A stretch of DNA of 33,514 nt, taken from UBA1259 sp964453915. GTDB taxonomy: Bacteria; Bacillota; Clostridia; Christensenellales; Borkfalkiaceae. A program made the position numbers and the translations under genes. Positions 22,416 to 31,048 of the stretch are shown in pieces; the first letter of the stretch is position 1, and the number at the start of each line of letters is the position of its first letter. The notes beneath the pieces are model-generated. The model was given only the letters and a program-made list of their open reading frames with translations, was not told the DNA's origin and did no database searches. Where the stretch lies: the NCBI GenBank assembly GCA_964453915.1, contig CAYVPW010000011.1, positions 1 to 33,514 on the forward strand, in the 5' to 3' direction.

Positions 22416-22497
22416 TCAATCTACTAAATAAGTCACGATTTATCCTTTTTATTACTCTATACTTTATACGCTAATATATTTTGCACGGAGTAAAAGT

Positions 22498-24795
22498 ATG
22501 AAATTAAAATCTAAACTAGACTATAAAAACGTTCTGTCTTACCTTACCGTTTTTTGTTTATTCCTTGTTTTTTCTTCTATGGAAAAAGAAGTGTATCCGT
22601 ATTCCGTTGCAGCGTTTGCGGCACTTTTAAGCGTAGGTTCTTCTCTTTTAATCACGCCGCTACTGTTTATAACTTCTTTTTTTGCTATGGGAAAAATAGG
22701 ATTACTTGCTCCCGTTAGCATTTCAGTAGGCTTTATTATAATAGTTTTTTTGCTTTATAAACGTTTTTCCGCAAAAATCAAATTAGAACTTTTTATCTAC
22801 GTTATTATTTCGCTTTTAGGGTATGTTTTTTTGGGAGATTCCGGTTTAAAAACCGCACTAGACAAACGTTTGCTAACCGTTTTTTTAACCGCCGTTTTAA
22901 CGCCGATTTTTCAAATTGCGTTTAAGGCTGTTTTACATAAAGGATTAAAATACAAATTAAATTACGAAGAATTAGCAACCGTTTTTGCAACGCTTGCAAT
23001 AGCGGGGCTAGGTATATGCAACGCTCTTTCGTCGGAAGTATGGAAAAGCATTGCCGTGTTTTTTATCTTACTGTTTTCTTATTTTTTTAAAAACGGAAGT
23101 TGCTCTTTAATATCTTCCGCAATGGGGCTTTCGCTGTCTTTTTATTACGGAAGAATAGAATACGTTTCGGTTATTCTCGTGTGGAGCGTTTTTGCCGAAT
23201 GTTTTATGCCCGTAAACAGGTTTTTATCGGCGGCTACAATACCCGTTTCGGATTGCCTTATTCAGATTTTGTTTAATATATATCCCGAATACGGCGTGTT
23301 GCAGGTTTTGTCCGTTTTTGCGGGGTGTATATCGTTTTGCTTAATACCCAAAAAAACGCTAAACGGTGCAAAAGACAAACTTTACGTTTTTAGAGAAAAA
23401 CAATTAGTAAGAAAATCAATAAACAGGCAAAGGCTTACAACAAGCAACCGTTTATACAAACTTGCAGCGGTTTTTTCTGAAATGAAAGAGGCTTTTACCG
23501 CCTTTAAAAAGCAAGCGGTTTCCATAGATACAACGAAAAACGCTCTTCAAATTGCGGTTGCCAAAGAAGTGTGTCTTAACTGCGATAACAAAGAAAAATG
23601 TAAACAGAACAAATGTCCTAAAAAATCCGACCTAGATAAATTGATTGATATAGGCTTTGCAAAAGGCAAACTTTCTTTAATCGATATGTCTAAAGATTTA
23701 TTAAAATTTTGTATTCACCCCAACGACGTTTTGTTCTTCTTAAACAAATCTCTTTCAGAATACAGAAAAAGAGAACTTGAAAATTTAAACTATCAAAGCG
23801 AAAGAGAAATGCTTGCAAACGAAGCGGAAGGCATATCTGAAATTCTACGCTCTTTGGCGCTAGAAACCGGTACAATGCTAAAATATCAAAATAAAACCGA
23901 AAAGTTCTTAGCTGAAAACCTGTTCAAAAAGGGGTTTTGCGTAAGCGAAATATTAGTATACGGAGAAAACGAAAATTTTTCCGTTTCTTTGGTTGTAATA
24001 ATGAAAGAGTTTTCTTTACCCGCCATAAATAAAATAATAGATAACTCGCTTGGGTTTAAAACCGTACTTGTAGATAAAGCGGATATCACGGAAGACAAAA
24101 TATATTTGTCATTTAAAAAAGCCCCCGCTTTCGACGCCGTTTTCGGCGTGTCGTTTGCCGTAAAGGACGGCTCTGATTTTTCCGGCGACACGCACTCCGT
24201 GACACGTATTTGCGAAGACAAATTTTTAATTGCTCTCTCCGACGGTATGGGTAGCGGCGAATATGCGCAAAACGTTTCTTCTTCCGCACTGTCTTTGATA
24301 GAAAGCTTTTATAAGGCGGGGCTTGAAAGCAACTTGATTTTAAGCACCGTAAATAAACTTTTAGCCGTAAATTGCGAAGACAGTTTTACCGCACTAGACG
24401 TATCCGTTGTTGACCTAAAAACGTGCCGTGTAGATTTTATTAAATACGGTTCGCCATACGGATTCGTTATAAATCAAACGGGAATAAGAATAATCGAAGG
24501 AAATTCACTTCCACTTGGAATACTAGAAGAATTAACACCGTCCGTTTGCTCTACAACACTTTTTGAGGGAGATATAATCCTTTTAATTTCCGACGGGATT
24601 TCAGATGCTTTCGGCTCTTCCGGAGATTTAATAGAATACCTAAAATCCGTACCGGCGTTAAACCCCAAATCTCTTTCAGACGGCGTTTTAGAAAAGGCAA
24701 TTTCTCTAAACGGCGGAGTAAAAAACGACGATATGACCGCTCTCGCCGTAAGAATAATCAAAAACCACCCACCCCAAGATAAAATAACTATTTAG
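22498..24795 (+). CDS. spoIIE: Stage II sporulation protein E (serine phosphatase)
   Basis: The protein has 765 residues and is the only plus-strand gene. About ten membrane segments occupy residues 11-285. A central regulatory/FtsZ-interaction region (about 290-545) holds a cysteine group C359, C362, C368 and C373. The PP2C-type phosphatase domain follows (about 546-755), with ALSDGMGSGEYA (579-590), LLISDGISDAFG and NDDMTALAV (743-751), which carry the metal-binding aspartates. SpoIIE dephosphorylates SpoIIAA in the forespore to release sigma-F and takes part in polar septation. It is slightly shorter than the Bacillus protein (about 827). The ATG has GGAG eight bases upstream. This is strong evidence for an endospore former, together with spoVT. 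Confidence 0.97.
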   Translation: MKLKSKLDYKNVLSYLTVFCLFLVFSSMEKEVYPYSVAAFAALLSVGSSLLITPLLFITSFFAMGKIGLLAPVSISVGFIIIVFLLYKRFSAKIKLELFIYVIISLLGYVFLGDSGLKTALDKRLLTVFLTAVLTPIFQIAFKAVLHKGLKYKLNYEELATVFATLAIAGLGICNALSSEVWKSIAVFFILLFSYFFKNGSCSLISSAMGLSLSFYYGRIEYVSVILVWSVFAECFMPVNRFLSAATIPVSDCLIQILFNIYPEYGVLQVLSVFAGCISFCLIPKKTLNGAKDKLYVFREKQLVRKSINRQRLTTSNRLYKLAAVFSEMKEAFTAFKKQAVSIDTTKNALQIAVAKEVCLNCDNKEKCKQNKCPKKSDLDKLIDIGFAKGKLSLIDMSKDLLKFCIHPNDVLFFLNKSLSEYRKRELENLNYQSEREMLANEAEGISEILRSLALETGTMLKYQNKTEKFLAENLFKKGFCVSEILVYGENENFSVSLVVIMKEFSLPAINKIIDNSLGFKTVLVDKADITEDKIYLSFKKAPAFDAVFGVSFAVKDGSDFSGDTHSVTRICEDKFLIALSDGMGSGEYAQNVSSSALSLIESFYKAGLESNLILSTVNKLLAVNCEDSFTALDVSVVDLKTCRVDFIKYGSPYGFVINQTGIRIIEGNSLPLGILEELTPSVCSTTLFEGDIILLISDGISDAFGSSGDLIEYLKSVPALNPKSLSDGVLEKAISLNGGVKNDDMTALAVRIIKNHPPQDKITI

Positions 24796-24844
24796 ATCGA
24801 AATAATTTTTCCGTCAACGCAAAAAATACATTGTTTAAATGCAT

Positions 24845-24882
24845 AAAAAAACATCCTTAAACACGCTTGTTTAAAGATGTTT
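24845..24882 (-). terminator. Terminator of tRNA-Leu, possibly shared with spoIIE
   Basis: A 15-bp stem with one mismatch (24849-24863 / 24868-24882, loop CGCT). On the minus strand it ends in seven T, five bases after the tRNA 3' end. The plus-strand T run is short, so termination of spoIIE here would be weaker. Confidence 0.8.
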
Positions 24883-24887
24883 CCTCT

Positions 24888-24970
24888 TGGTGTGAAGGAT
24901 GGGACTTGAACCCACACGGATAACCATACGCCCCTCAAACGTACGCGTCTGCCAATTCCGCCACCCTCAC
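24888..24970 (-). tRNA. tRNA-Leu (anticodon GAG)
   Basis: The minus strand folds as an 83-base class II tRNA. The acceptor stem GTGAGGG pairs with CCTTCAC (one G-T), with an A discriminator and encoded CCA. The D-arm is GGCGGAATTGGCAGAC. The anticodon stem TACGT/GCGTA surrounds loop TTGAGGG, giving GAG (codons CUC and CUU). The T-arm is GTGGG-TTCAAGT-CCCAT. The long variable arm fits leucine. Confidence 0.97.
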
Positions 24971-24981
24971 ATAGCCTTTAT

Positions 24982-25010
24982 ATATTAACTAAAAATTTGC
25001 TGTTTGTCAA
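24982..25010 (-). promoter_or_regulatory. Sigma-A promoter of tRNA-Leu, inside the 3' end of the transglycosylase gene
   Basis: TTGACA (25005-25010), 17 bases, TAATAT (24982-24987) on the minus strand. The start should be near 24975, five bases before the mature tRNA. The -10 covers the transglycosylase stop codon. Confidence 0.8.
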
Positions 25011-25578
25011 GAATATTTCCGTATAAATTTATATAATTTGAGAAAGTTTGTTTTATCTTTTCTAGGTATTCTCTACTCTCTTTAAACGGAATATAATCTA
25101 GTGTTTTTCCGTCCTTACTATACTGTTTATCGTTAAGCCAACGCCTTACGTTTCCTTCTCCTGCATTATATGCAACGACTGCCGTTTCTATATTATAAAA
25201 CCTTTCCGTTAGATACGATAAATAAAAACACCCGAACTTTATATTGCATTTTTCTTCTAATAAATCGTACTCTTCCGTATTTAATAATCTTGCCAAATAC
25301 TCTCCCGTATCAGGCGTTATTTGCATAAGCCCCAAAGCGCCTTTTTCACTTTTTGCGTTTTTGTTAAACCCGCTTTCTACCTTAATTACGGAAAAAGCCA
25401 GCGCAAGGTTAACTTTATATTCTTTGCAATATTCCGTAACGTATTCTTTATATCCTAGCGGATAAACGTATCTCTTTTTTACGTATCTAAAAGAACAAAA
25501 AATCGCCGAAGCGCAAAACAAAAGTGCAACTAAAATTCCCGTACTTTTATAAAGTTTTTTTAACGACTTTTCTTTCAT
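24985..25578 (-). CDS. Membrane-anchored lytic murein transglycosylase (SLT family)
   Basis: This 197-residue protein has an N-terminal membrane anchor (about 14-31) and then an SLT domain (about 45-165). Glu68 in SVIKVESGFNKNA is the catalytic acid. GALGLMQITPDTGEYLA and AVVAYNAGEGNVRRWL complete the family-1 motif set. It should cleave peptidoglycan strands with formation of 1,6-anhydro-muramic ends, at the outer face of the membrane. Its length is typical of small Firmicute SLT proteins such as YjbJ-like enzymes. The ATG has no Shine-Dalgarno and lies eight bases after a strong terminator hairpin. No other in-frame ATG precedes the domain. The tRNA-Leu promoter overlaps its stop. Confidence 0.93.
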   Translation of the reverse strand: MKEKSLKKLYKSTGILVALLFCASAIFCSFRYVKKRYVYPLGYKEYVTEYCKEYKVNLALAFSVIKVESGFNKNAKSEKGALGLMQITPDTGEYLARLLNTEEYDLLEEKCNIKFGCFYLSYLTERFYNIETAVVAYNAGEGNVRRWLNDKQYSKDGKTLDYIPFKESREYLEKIKQTFSNYINLYGNILDKQQIFS

Positions 25579-25583
25579 AATCT

Positions 25584-25623
25584 AAAAAACGGTTTCGCAA
25601 ACGGTAAGTTTGCAAAACCGTTT
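25584..25623 (-). terminator. Terminator hairpin after the SIS gene, abutting the transglycosylase start
   Basis: A 16-bp stem (25587-25602 / 25608-25623, one wobble) with a 5-base loop is followed on the minus strand by TTTTTT, AGATT and the ATG at 25578. It lies about 60 bases after the SIS gene stop. Confidence 0.85.
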
Positions 25624-25682
25624 ATATTTAGTTTATGCTTAAAATTGATTTTTAAGCCGCTTTTCCGTTATTAAATATCACG

Positions 25683-26762
25683 TTAAACAGTAATGGTGAT
25701 TTTATTAAGAACACGTGGATTATCGGGAGTATTGCCTACGCCGCAACTTACCTTGCAAGCCAAGGTTTGTGCAAAGACTGCAAAGTTGAATATAGCGCAA
25801 TCTTCGCCCAAAGTATTGTCTAAAAAGGCTACTTTTGCTTTTCCTTGATAATCTTTTACTAATTCTTTATCGTCCGTGATAAGGTAAACAGGGCCGTTCA
25901 TAGACAACATTTTATCTATGCTCTTCTTTTGATCCGCCCTAATCATATCCGTTTTTCCGTCTCCCTTAGCGGCGTAAACTATTACGGGTGTGGTTGCGTC
26001 TACCATAGCCATAGGTCCGTGATAGAAATCACTGCTTGCATAGCCTTTCATTTGCTTATATGCGGTTTCTTGAAGTTTAAGTGCTTGTTCAAAAGCGATA
26101 GAATACGTTATTCCCCTTGACAAAACAAAGCCGCCTTTCATATCGATAAGTCCGCTCTCTGCAAAGGTTTTAGTTTGTTCGTCAACCGAAGGCATAACTT
26201 TTTCTATTTGAGCCGATAGAGAGAAAAGTTTTTCTTTTAACTCACTGTCGTTAGCGAGCTCAGCGATCAACCAAGCGGATAAGAACATTTGCGCACTGTA
26301 CGTTTTTGTTGCAGCAACGCTTACTTCTTCCCCTGCGGAGCAGAAAAGATGATATTCCGCGGTTTTTGCCATTAAACTTTGTTCGTTATTAGTTATAGCA
26401 ACAGTAATTGCACCTTGAGATTTAGCAAGAGATAAACTTGCGTTAACGTCTTCCGCCATACCGCTTTGACTGCAACCGATAAATACACAATCGCCATAGT
26501 TAATTTTTCCATCGTATAAAGTGACGACGGAAGGTGCAACGTAGCCGGCGGTAAAGGGCGTTTTTATTTCTAGCATATATTTAAAATACATCATTGCATG
26601 ATCCGAAGTTCCCCTTGCGGATAACATAAAATGTTTTTTACCGCTGTTTTTAATTGCTTCGGCAAGTTCTTTTATCGTTTTTTCGTTGTTCTTTACGATA
26701 TTTTTGAAAGCTTGAGAAGTTTCGTTTATTTCTTTCCACATTATTGTTTCAGTATATTGCAT
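25683..26762 (-). CDS. Double-SIS-domain sugar-phosphate isomerase/deaminase (GlmS isomerase-like, no glutaminase domain)
   Basis: The protein has 359 residues from the ATG at 26762, which has GGAGG upstream. The frame extends further up, but only as Lys-rich sequence containing the promoter. Two SIS domains are present: first SARGTSDHAMMYFKYMLE, GCSQSGMAEDV and EEVSVAATKTYSAQM; then LSRGITYSIAFEQALKLQETAY and SSDFYHGPMAMV. This resembles the isomerase half of GlmS and enzymes such as AgaS, FrlB and NagB-II. The missing N-terminal glutaminase means it cannot be a normal GlmS. A ketose/aldose aminosugar-phosphate deaminase is the best guess. It is monocistronic, with its own promoter and terminator and no sugar genes nearby. 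Confidence 0.85.
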   Translation of the reverse strand: MQYTETIMWKEINETSQAFKNIVKNNEKTIKELAEAIKNSGKKHFMLSARGTSDHAMMYFKYMLEIKTPFTAGYVAPSVVTLYDGKINYGDCVFIGCSQSGMAEDVNASLSLAKSQGAITVAITNNEQSLMAKTAEYHLFCSAGEEVSVAATKTYSAQMFLSAWLIAELANDSELKEKLFSLSAQIEKVMPSVDEQTKTFAESGLIDMKGGFVLSRGITYSIAFEQALKLQETAYKQMKGYASSDFYHGPMAMVDATTPVIVYAAKGDGKTDMIRADQKKSIDKMLSMNGPVYLITDDKELVKDYQGKAKVAFLDNTLGEDCAIFNFAVFAQTLACKVSCGVGNTPDNPRVLNKITITV

Positions 26763-26798
26763 AATTACCTCCGAAAGGTTTTTATTTTTTACTTTAAT

Positions 26799-26827
26799 AT
26801 TATACACCCGAAAATTTTCTATTACAA
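26799..26827 (-). promoter_or_regulatory. Sigma-A promoter of the SIS gene
   Basis: TTGTAA (26822-26827), 17 bases, TATAAT (26799-26804) on the minus strand, with a start near 26792 and a leader of about 30 bases containing GGAGG. Confidence 0.85.
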
Positions 26828-26915
26828 TACTTTTTATAAATTTTTTTGTCTTTTTTAACACTAAACTTGATATATCGCAACGTTTTCTTTGATAAAAATT
26901 AAATACGTATAAAAA

Positions 26916-26943
26916 GAAAAAATCGACTTATGCCGATTTTTTC
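26916..26943 (-). terminator. Intrinsic terminator of the hydrogenase operon
   Basis: A 10-bp stem GAAAAAATCG / CGATTTTTTC with an 8-base loop lies 20 bases after the hydA stop. A T-rich tract follows on the minus strand. Confidence 0.8.
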
Positions 26944-26962
26944 TAGCGTTTTTATTGTAATA

Positions 26963-28663
26963 TTATTTTTTAGGCTCGTAATGCGTATGCAAAAGTTCGT
27001 GCGCTCTGTGCCCGCCGATTTCGCCGATATAATTATCGTACAAGGCTTTAATGGTAGAATTTTCGTGACTCTTTCTTTTTCTCATAGAAGCATCGTCTTT
27101 ATAAAGTCCGTTTGCTCTTAGTCCTTTATAATCCACGTCCGAACGGGTAAATGCGTCTACAAACGGCTGTCCGCCGCCGTTTATACAACCGCCGGGGCAA
27201 CTCATAACTTCTATAAATTGGTAATCCGCCTCTCCGTTTTTAACCTTTTCACAAATAGCCTGTGCATTTTTTAATCCGCTTACAACCGCAACCTTTACCG
27301 AAGCATCTCCTGCGGAATAAGTGGCTTCTTTTACGCCTTGCATACCGCGAACTTCGCTAAATTCTACGTTTTCTAACGGTTGTCCGGATATAGTTTCAAC
27401 CGCCGTGCGAAGCGCCGCTTCCATAACGCCGCCACTTGCACCGAATATTACTCCTGCACCCGTATACTCCACACCGGGATTATCTGCAAGGCTTTCTTCT
27501 AGATTTTTAAAGCTTATTCCAGACTCGTTTATCATACGAATTACTTCTTGCGTAGACAACACGTAATCCACTATTCTTTCAAATTTTGCAAGTTGTGCTT
27601 CGTCTTTTTTAGCAGAACAGGGCATTATTGCAACGTGAACGTGCTTTTTATCCCCTTTGTAAGAGTCCTTAACCAAAGATGCAAGCATTTGCATAGGAGA
27701 ACGACAAGAAGAAACGTTTTCTAGCAGTTCCGGATACTTTTCTTGTACATAAGTAATCCAAGCGGGACAGCAAGAAGTGAACATAGGAAGTTTGCCCCCT
27801 TCTTTTATGCGTTCTATGAGTTCGTGAGATTCTTCCATTATGCAAAGGTCTGCCCCGATGTTGGTATCGTAAATCTTATCAAAACCCATTTCTCTAAGAG
27901 CAGTCACAAGTTTGCCCATAACGTTTTCGCCTTCTTTTAAGCCTAATTCTTTGCTTATTCCCACTCTCACTGCGGGGGCTATTTGAACGGACACTTCTAT
28001 ATCGGGATTACCTATCACCTTCCAAACGGCATCTGCATCGTCTCTTATAGTGATAGCACCCGTAGGACAAACGGCAGCACACTGTCCGCAGCCAACGCAC
28101 GGAGAATTAACTATATCTCTGTCAAACGCCGTGGCAATTTTCATTTTAGAACCGCGGAAAGCGTAGTCTATTGCACCAACACCTTGAACTTCGTTGCACA
28201 TTCTCACACACTTGCCGCAAAGAATACACTTAGACGGCGTGCGAACTATGCAATTAGAAGAATTATCTTGTTTTAAATCTGCATAGTTGTTGGGAAATCT
28301 TACGTTTTCTATATTAAATCTACGTGCAAACTCTTGCAATCTGCACTTTCCGCTCATTTGGCAGGTAGTACAATCTCTACAATGATTTGCAAGCAACAAC
28401 TCCAAAATCATTTTTCTGTACTTACGAAGTTTAGGCGTGTTGGTTTTTACAACCATTCCCGCTCTTGGAATTGTTGAGCAAGCAGCGTCAAACCTGCCGC
28501 GTTCGTCTTCAAACATACACATTCTGCAAGCGCCGTAAATGGATAGTTCCGGATCATAACAAAAAGCGGGTATTTCTATACCGACCTTTCTTGCAAGTTC
28601 AAGGACGTTTTTTTCGCCTTCTATTTCGGCTTTTACGCCGTCGATAATCATATACTCACTCAT
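26963..28663 (-). CDS. hydA: [FeFe] hydrogenase catalytic subunit HydA (electron-bifurcating type)
   Basis: The protein has 566 residues. The N-terminal [2Fe-2S] ferredoxin domain uses Cys35, 46, 49 and 62. The His-Cys [4Fe-4S] motif is His94, Cys98, Cys101 and Cys107. Two ferredoxin clusters are at Cys146/149/152/156 and Cys189/192/195/199. The H-cluster domain has TSCCPAW (Cys298 proton-transfer, Cys299 ligand), MPCSAKKDE (Cys349) and EVMSCPGGCINGGGQP (Cys489, Cys493). The small-subunit-like tail follows and ends in LLHTHYEPKK. With HydB and HydC it should oxidise NADH and reduced ferredoxin together to make H2, or run in reverse. Unlike Thermotoga HydA it has no extra C-terminal [2Fe-2S] domain. 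A GGAGG ribosome-binding site lies in the end of hydB. Confidence 0.97.
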   Translation of the reverse strand: MSEYMIIDGVKAEIEGEKNVLELARKVGIEIPAFCYDPELSIYGACRMCMFEDERGRFDAACSTIPRAGMVVKTNTPKLRKYRKMILELLLANHCRDCTTCQMSGKCRLQEFARRFNIENVRFPNNYADLKQDNSSNCIVRTPSKCILCGKCVRMCNEVQGVGAIDYAFRGSKMKIATAFDRDIVNSPCVGCGQCAAVCPTGAITIRDDADAVWKVIGNPDIEVSVQIAPAVRVGISKELGLKEGENVMGKLVTALREMGFDKIYDTNIGADLCIMEESHELIERIKEGGKLPMFTSCCPAWITYVQEKYPELLENVSSCRSPMQMLASLVKDSYKGDKKHVHVAIMPCSAKKDEAQLAKFERIVDYVLSTQEVIRMINESGISFKNLEESLADNPGVEYTGAGVIFGASGGVMEAALRTAVETISGQPLENVEFSEVRGMQGVKEATYSAGDASVKVAVVSGLKNAQAICEKVKNGEADYQFIEVMSCPGGCINGGGQPFVDAFTRSDVDYKGLRANGLYKDDASMRKRKSHENSTIKALYDNYIGEIGGHRAHELLHTHYEPKK

Positions 28664-28667
28664 ATTT

Positions 28668-30548
28668 TTATTCCTCCTTTATCGCCTTAAATACGCAGTT
28701 GGATATACAAGCGCCGCATTTAATACATTTCTTTTGGTCTATCACAAACGGCTTTTTAATCTCTCCGCTTATTGCGTTTACAGGACAATTTCTAGCACAT
28801 TTCGAGCAACCCTTACAAAGTTCGGGGTCTATCTTTATCGTCTTTAATTTTTGACAAGCGCCCGCGGGGCACTTTTTATCGTATACGTGGGCTTTATATT
28901 CGTCTTCAAAATATTTAAGCGTAGATAGTACGGGGCCCGCTGCGGTTTTTCCTAAACCGCACAATGCGGTTTTAGATATAGTTTCTCCCAACTCTTTCAA
29001 AAGTTCTATATCTCCGTCTTCTCCTTTTCCCTCTACTATACGATTCAATATTTCAAGCATACGTTTAGTGCCTTCTCTGCAAGGAACGCACTTTCCGCAA
29101 GACTCTCTTTGCGTAAAATCCATAAAGAAACGCGCCACTTCAACCATACACGTTTTTTTATCCATAACCACAAGTCCGCCGGAACCGATAATAGCACCGA
29201 CCTTGGACAAAGAATCGAAATCCAACGGCAAATCAAAGTGCTCTTCCGTTAAGCAACCGCCGGAAGGCCCGCCTATTTGAACGGCTTTAAATTCTCCACC
29301 GTCCCTTACTCCGCCGCCTATATCGAAAATAATTTCTTTCAGCGTAGTTCCCATAGGAACTTCTATAAGTCCTGCGTTTTGAATATTTCCGGTAAGCGCA
29401 AAAGTTTTAGTACCAGTAGAAGTAGGCGTACCTATTTGTTTATACCATTCAGACCCGTTGTTTACAATCATAGCAACGTTTGCAAAAGTTTCTACGTTGT
29501 TTAGTACGGTAGGCTTATCAAAAAGCCCGTGTTCTACCGTGCGCGGCGGTTTTGTTCTGGGCATACCGCGTTTGCCTTCTATAGAAGCGGTAAGCGCAGA
29601 TCCTTCTCCGCAAACAAAAGCGCCTGCGCCGCGATTAACGTGCATACGGAAACAAAAACCCGTTCCCATAATATCTTCGCCTAAAAGTCCTAACTCGGTT
29701 GCCTGCTTTATTGCAAGTTGAAGCCTTGCAACCGCCAACGGATACTCCGCGCGAACGTAGATATACCCGTCGTTTGCCCCGCAAGCAACGCCTGCAATCA
29801 TCATACCCTCTATCAAGGAATGAGGATTACCTTCCATAACCGCTCTGTCCATAAACGCACCGGGGTCGCCTTCGTCGCCGTTGCAAACTATATATTTAGG
29901 AAAATTGTTTTGCCTTGCAACCTGACTCCACTTTCTGCCCGTGGGGAAGCCGCCGCCCCCTCTACCGCGCAATCCGGACTCGCTTATCTCGTTAATAAGG
30001 TCTTCCGGTTTCATTTGAGTAAGCGCTTTTTCAAGTGCAGTATATCCGCCCTTTGCAATATATTCGCCTATATCTTCCGCATCGATATGTCCGCATTCGG
30101 ATAAAACTACTCTCTTTTGTTTTTTATAAAAAGGAATTTCGTCCTGTTCGCGGTATATTTCGTCGTTAAACTTATATGCCAAGCGCTCTATAAACTCTCC
30201 GCCCAAAACGGATTTTTCTATTATTTCCTCACAGTCTTCTTCTTTTACTTTCGTATATAGCCAACCGTAAGGTTCTATCCTTACAAGCGGTCCCATTTCG
30301 CAAAAGCCGTTGCAACCGGAGCGTTTTACGCCTACGTCCGGATGTTCTACGTGTTTTTCTAAATTAACGGAAACTTTTAAATTTTTCTCTTGCAAATACT
30401 TTATAAATTTCTCGTATATTTTCAAAGCACCGCCCGCTATACAGCCCGTGCCGCCGCACACCAAAATCTTTTTGCCTTGAGAATTTAGTTCGTCTAAACA
30501 TTTTTTTCTAAAATCGCGGAGTTCGCTAAAATTATTTAACTTATTCAT
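28668..30548 (-). CDS. hydB: NADH-binding subunit HydB of bifurcating hydrogenase (NuoF-like)
   Basis: The protein has 626 residues. A thioredoxin-like [2Fe-2S] domain (Cys31, 36, 79, 83) comes first. The NuoF core has GLRGRGGGGFPTGRKW (FMN/NADH site, 192-207), CNGDEGDPGAFMDR, RAEYPLAVARL and GAGAFVCGEGSAL. The [4Fe-4S] motif ESCGKCVPCREGTKRM follows. Two further C-terminal ferredoxin clusters are Cys578/581/584/588 and Cys608/611/614/618. This domain set is the HydB type rather than respiratory NuoF, and FMN is thought to be the bifurcation site. It overlaps hydC by 8 bases and ends 4 bases before hydA; all three are one translational unit. Confidence 0.96.
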   Translation of the reverse strand: MNKLNNFSELRDFRKKCLDELNSQGKKILVCGGTGCIAGGALKIYEKFIKYLQEKNLKVSVNLEKHVEHPDVGVKRSGCNGFCEMGPLVRIEPYGWLYTKVKEEDCEEIIEKSVLGGEFIERLAYKFNDEIYREQDEIPFYKKQKRVVLSECGHIDAEDIGEYIAKGGYTALEKALTQMKPEDLINEISESGLRGRGGGGFPTGRKWSQVARQNNFPKYIVCNGDEGDPGAFMDRAVMEGNPHSLIEGMMIAGVACGANDGYIYVRAEYPLAVARLQLAIKQATELGLLGEDIMGTGFCFRMHVNRGAGAFVCGEGSALTASIEGKRGMPRTKPPRTVEHGLFDKPTVLNNVETFANVAMIVNNGSEWYKQIGTPTSTGTKTFALTGNIQNAGLIEVPMGTTLKEIIFDIGGGVRDGGEFKAVQIGGPSGGCLTEEHFDLPLDFDSLSKVGAIIGSGGLVVMDKKTCMVEVARFFMDFTQRESCGKCVPCREGTKRMLEILNRIVEGKGEDGDIELLKELGETISKTALCGLGKTAAGPVLSTLKYFEDEYKAHVYDKKCPAGACQKLKTIKIDPELCKGCSKCARNCPVNAISGEIKKPFVIDQKKCIKCGACISNCVFKAIKEE

Positions 30549-31014
30549 TTTCCGCCTCCGTAATTTCTTTGATTATTTCTTTAAACTTTTCGGGCGTCAT
30601 AGCGGGGTGAACGGTTTCGTTAATCATCATAACGGGAGCAAGCCCGCACGCACCTAAACAAGATACCGTTTCTAACGTAAATAGCCCGTCCGCACTGTTC
30701 TTTTGCCCTTCGGCAAGTTTTAATTCTTTTTTTACCGCATCTAATATTGCGTTAGATTTTCTTACGTGGCAAGCAGTACCGTCGCAAATCTTTATTACGT
30801 ATTTGCCCTTTTCTTCTAAAGAAAAATTCTCGTAAAAAGATGCCACTCCGTAAATCTTTGCTTCGCTTACTTTCAACTTTTCCGCAAGATACGGAAATAT
30901 CTCTTTGGGTAAATACCTGTAATGTTCTTGCGCTTCTTGTAGTACGGCTATTAAAGATTTCTCTTCTTTTCCGAACTTTTCCATAGCGCGATCAAGTATG
31001 CTATAATCAAACAT
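30541..31014 (-). CDS. hydC: [2Fe-2S] subunit HydC of bifurcating hydrogenase (NuoE-like)
   Basis: The protein has 157 residues. An N-terminal helical bundle (HYRYLPKEIFPYLAEKL, SEAKIYGVASFYENF) precedes a thioredoxin-like [2Fe-2S] domain with ligands Cys77, Cys82 (CDGTACH), Cys119 and Cys123 (CLGACGLAPV). This matches NuoE/HydC in length and motif order. It transfers electrons next to the HydB flavin. The ATG has GGGAG. It follows nfnB after a 75-base gap with a strong hairpin but no recognisable promoter of its own. Confidence 0.95.
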   Translation of the reverse strand: MFDYSILDRAMEKFGKEEKSLIAVLQEAQEHYRYLPKEIFPYLAEKLKVSEAKIYGVASFYENFSLEEKGKYVIKICDGTACHVRKSNAILDAVKKELKLAEGQKNSADGLFTLETVSCLGACGLAPVMMINETVHPAMTPEKFKEIIKEITEAENE

Positions 31015-31048
31015 CGTTCTTCTCCCGAATTATTATTTTTTATAAGTT

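Noticed and set aside
22291..22419. 43-residue N-terminal extension of diaminopimelate dehydrogenase
   Set aside because: Lys/Tyr-rich translation of an AT-rich leader; the Rossmann fold begins at the ATG at 22290, as in the family.
26763..26861. 33-residue N-terminal extension of the SIS protein
   Set aside because: It covers the sigma-A promoter and the GGAGG site; the ATG at 26762 is better.
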